A stretch of DNA of 64,000 nucleotides, from positions 303,971 to 367,970 of the forward strand of contig CANHCQ010000002.1 in the NCBI GenBank assembly GCA_947459215.1, written 5' to 3'. Source of the DNA: Phycisphaerales bacterium (GTDB taxonomy: Bacteria > Planctomycetota > Phycisphaerae > Phycisphaerales > UBA1924). Position 1 is the first letter of the stretch; every line of letters starts with the position of its first letter. The notes below the pieces were generated by a model. It worked only from the letters and a program-made list of their open reading frames with translations, ran no database searches and had not been told where the DNA came from. This document shows positions 63,435 through 64,000 of the stretch, in pieces. The position numbers and the translations under genes were made by a program.

Positions 63435-64000
63435 ATGGCATCGCACTATTTCATGGGGATCTCGCTCGCAGTCGCTGTCGCATCCGCGGCCCACGCGATG
63501 GTTGTCTTTGATGAGCTTGCGAGCGGAGACCTCTCGAACAACCCAGGGCAACCCACATTGCTTGCCGTTGATCTGGGCTCGAACTTCCTTTCCGCGACCG
63601 CGTCGTCGCGTGATCGCGACTATTTCACGCTGCGGTTGCCGCCCGGCGCCGCCCTCGCGTCGATCCTGCTTCGAAAGAGCGACGGCGTGGAAGCGACGTT
63701 CCTCGGGCTGCAGGCTGGCATCTCCTTCACGGAGCCGCCGGAACTCGCCAATCTCAGCCGCACTCTTGGCTACACCACGTTTTTCGCGCCGGACGTCAAC
63801 ACCGACCTGCTCGGAAGGCTCGCCGATGCCCCGGAAGCGATCGGGTTCTCAGGTCCGCTGGTCGGTCGTGACTTCACGTTCTGGGTGGACCAGAAGAACA
63901 CGAGCCCGGCGTCGTATGACCTGGAATTTGTCATCGTGCAAATACCATCGCCCGGCCTGTGGGCGTTTGCGTTGTCGGGTCTCGGAGTGACGGTCTGGTC
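63435..64000 (+). CDS. Exported PEP-CTERM-type protein, 3' end cut by the window
   Basis: 188 codons are visible, open to the last base. The ATG at 63435 starts a signal peptide (FMGISLAVAVASAAHA). A beta-rich domain follows. The visible end reads IPSPGLWAFALSGLGVTVW, that is a PSPG motif followed by a hydrophobic helix; the Arg cluster would lie just past the window. It is the second protein here with such a sorting tail (the other is at 51714-52376). Function unknown, probably secreted and anchored. Confidence 0.75.
   Translation, partial: MASHYFMGISLAVAVASAAHAMVVFDELASGDLSNNPGQPTLLAVDLGSNFLSATASSRDRDYFTLRLPPGAALASILLRKSDGVEATFLGLQAGISFTEPPELANLSRTLGYTTFFAPDVNTDLLGRLADAPEAIGFSGPLVGRDFTFWVDQKNTSPASYDLEFVIVQIPSPGLWAFALSGLGVTVW

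Overview
The window looks like a piece of the chromosome of a planctomycete, most likely of the class Phycisphaerae. This is an inference from several signs: high GC (estimated by eye, not computed), secreted proteins ending in short PTPG/PSPG-type PEP-CTERM tails, a dockerin-like EF-hand tail, several membrane proteins with CPxC zinc ribbons, a DUF1573 periplasmic protein, the HpnC squalene route, and a two-subunit topoisomerase VI. I see no rRNA operon, insertion sequence, prophage or CRISPR array. Apart from one small intervening-sequence-like element, the region reads as ordinary core chromosome in short co-directional runs.

Layout. 1-3.2 kb: end of a large secreted protein, a zinc-ribbon membrane protein and tRNA-Asp. 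3.3-6.8 kb (minus): D-amino-acid dehydrogenase-like flavoprotein, a beta-lactamase-fold serine hydrolase and squalene synthase HpnC. HpnC diverges from ispH, which is followed by rlmN and a YwaF-like membrane protein. 9.9-13.4 kb: a WecA/MraY-type transferase translationally coupled to an O-antigen-ligase-like protein. 13.6-16.9 kb: pdhB, a four-helix-bundle gene flanked by inverted repeats, pdhC and an unknown gene. 16.9-19.1 kb (minus): histidine kinase and a REC-XRE response regulator. 19.3-26.7 kb: an RsmB-like methyltransferase, a TPR lipoprotein, an ArsR-methyltransferase fusion, ahcY, metF and glutamate dehydrogenase, so the S-adenosylmethionine cycle is clustered behind its likely regulator. 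26.9-29.1 kb: DUF1573, rhodanese and MauE/DoxX genes, a periplasmic redox or sulfur cassette.

29.1-36.6 kb (minus): GH3-like ligase, alpha/beta hydrolase, LolD/LolC-type ABC exporter, a pteridine-reductase-like SDR and two hypothetical proteins. 36.8-39.4 kb: an unusual tRNA-Cys, a zinc-ribbon membrane protein, mscL and prfB, which is read through a programmed frameshift. 39.6-41.8 kb: an exported protein and an ECF sigma factor with a membrane partner. 41.8-47.1 kb (minus): mreB-mreC-mreD-hisD and a coiled-coil protein. 47.5-51.4 kb: thiolase, a CPBP-like protein with a degenerate active site, a second ECF sigma/membrane pair and ndk. 51.7-57.3 kb: a PEP-CTERM protein, an S9 peptidase, a POT peptide transporter and an M48 protease, together a small peptide-handling group. 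57.3-61.6 kb: topoisomerase VI subunits B and A, separated by an opposite-strand NYN nuclease gene. 61.9-64 kb: an MFS exporter and a second PEP-CTERM protein cut by the window end.

Four items stand out. (i) An IVS-like element (inverted repeats around an S23/four-helix-bundle gene) sits inside the pdh operon, with a segment complementary to the pdhC ribosome-binding site. (ii) The RF2 frameshift site uses UAA instead of UGA and has no visible internal Shine-Dalgarno. (iii) A complete Topo VI is present in a bacterium. (iv) A family of short intergenic palindromes (9 copies at 4 loci) is always found just 3' of a gene, arranged as inverted pairs or as 30-bp tandems.
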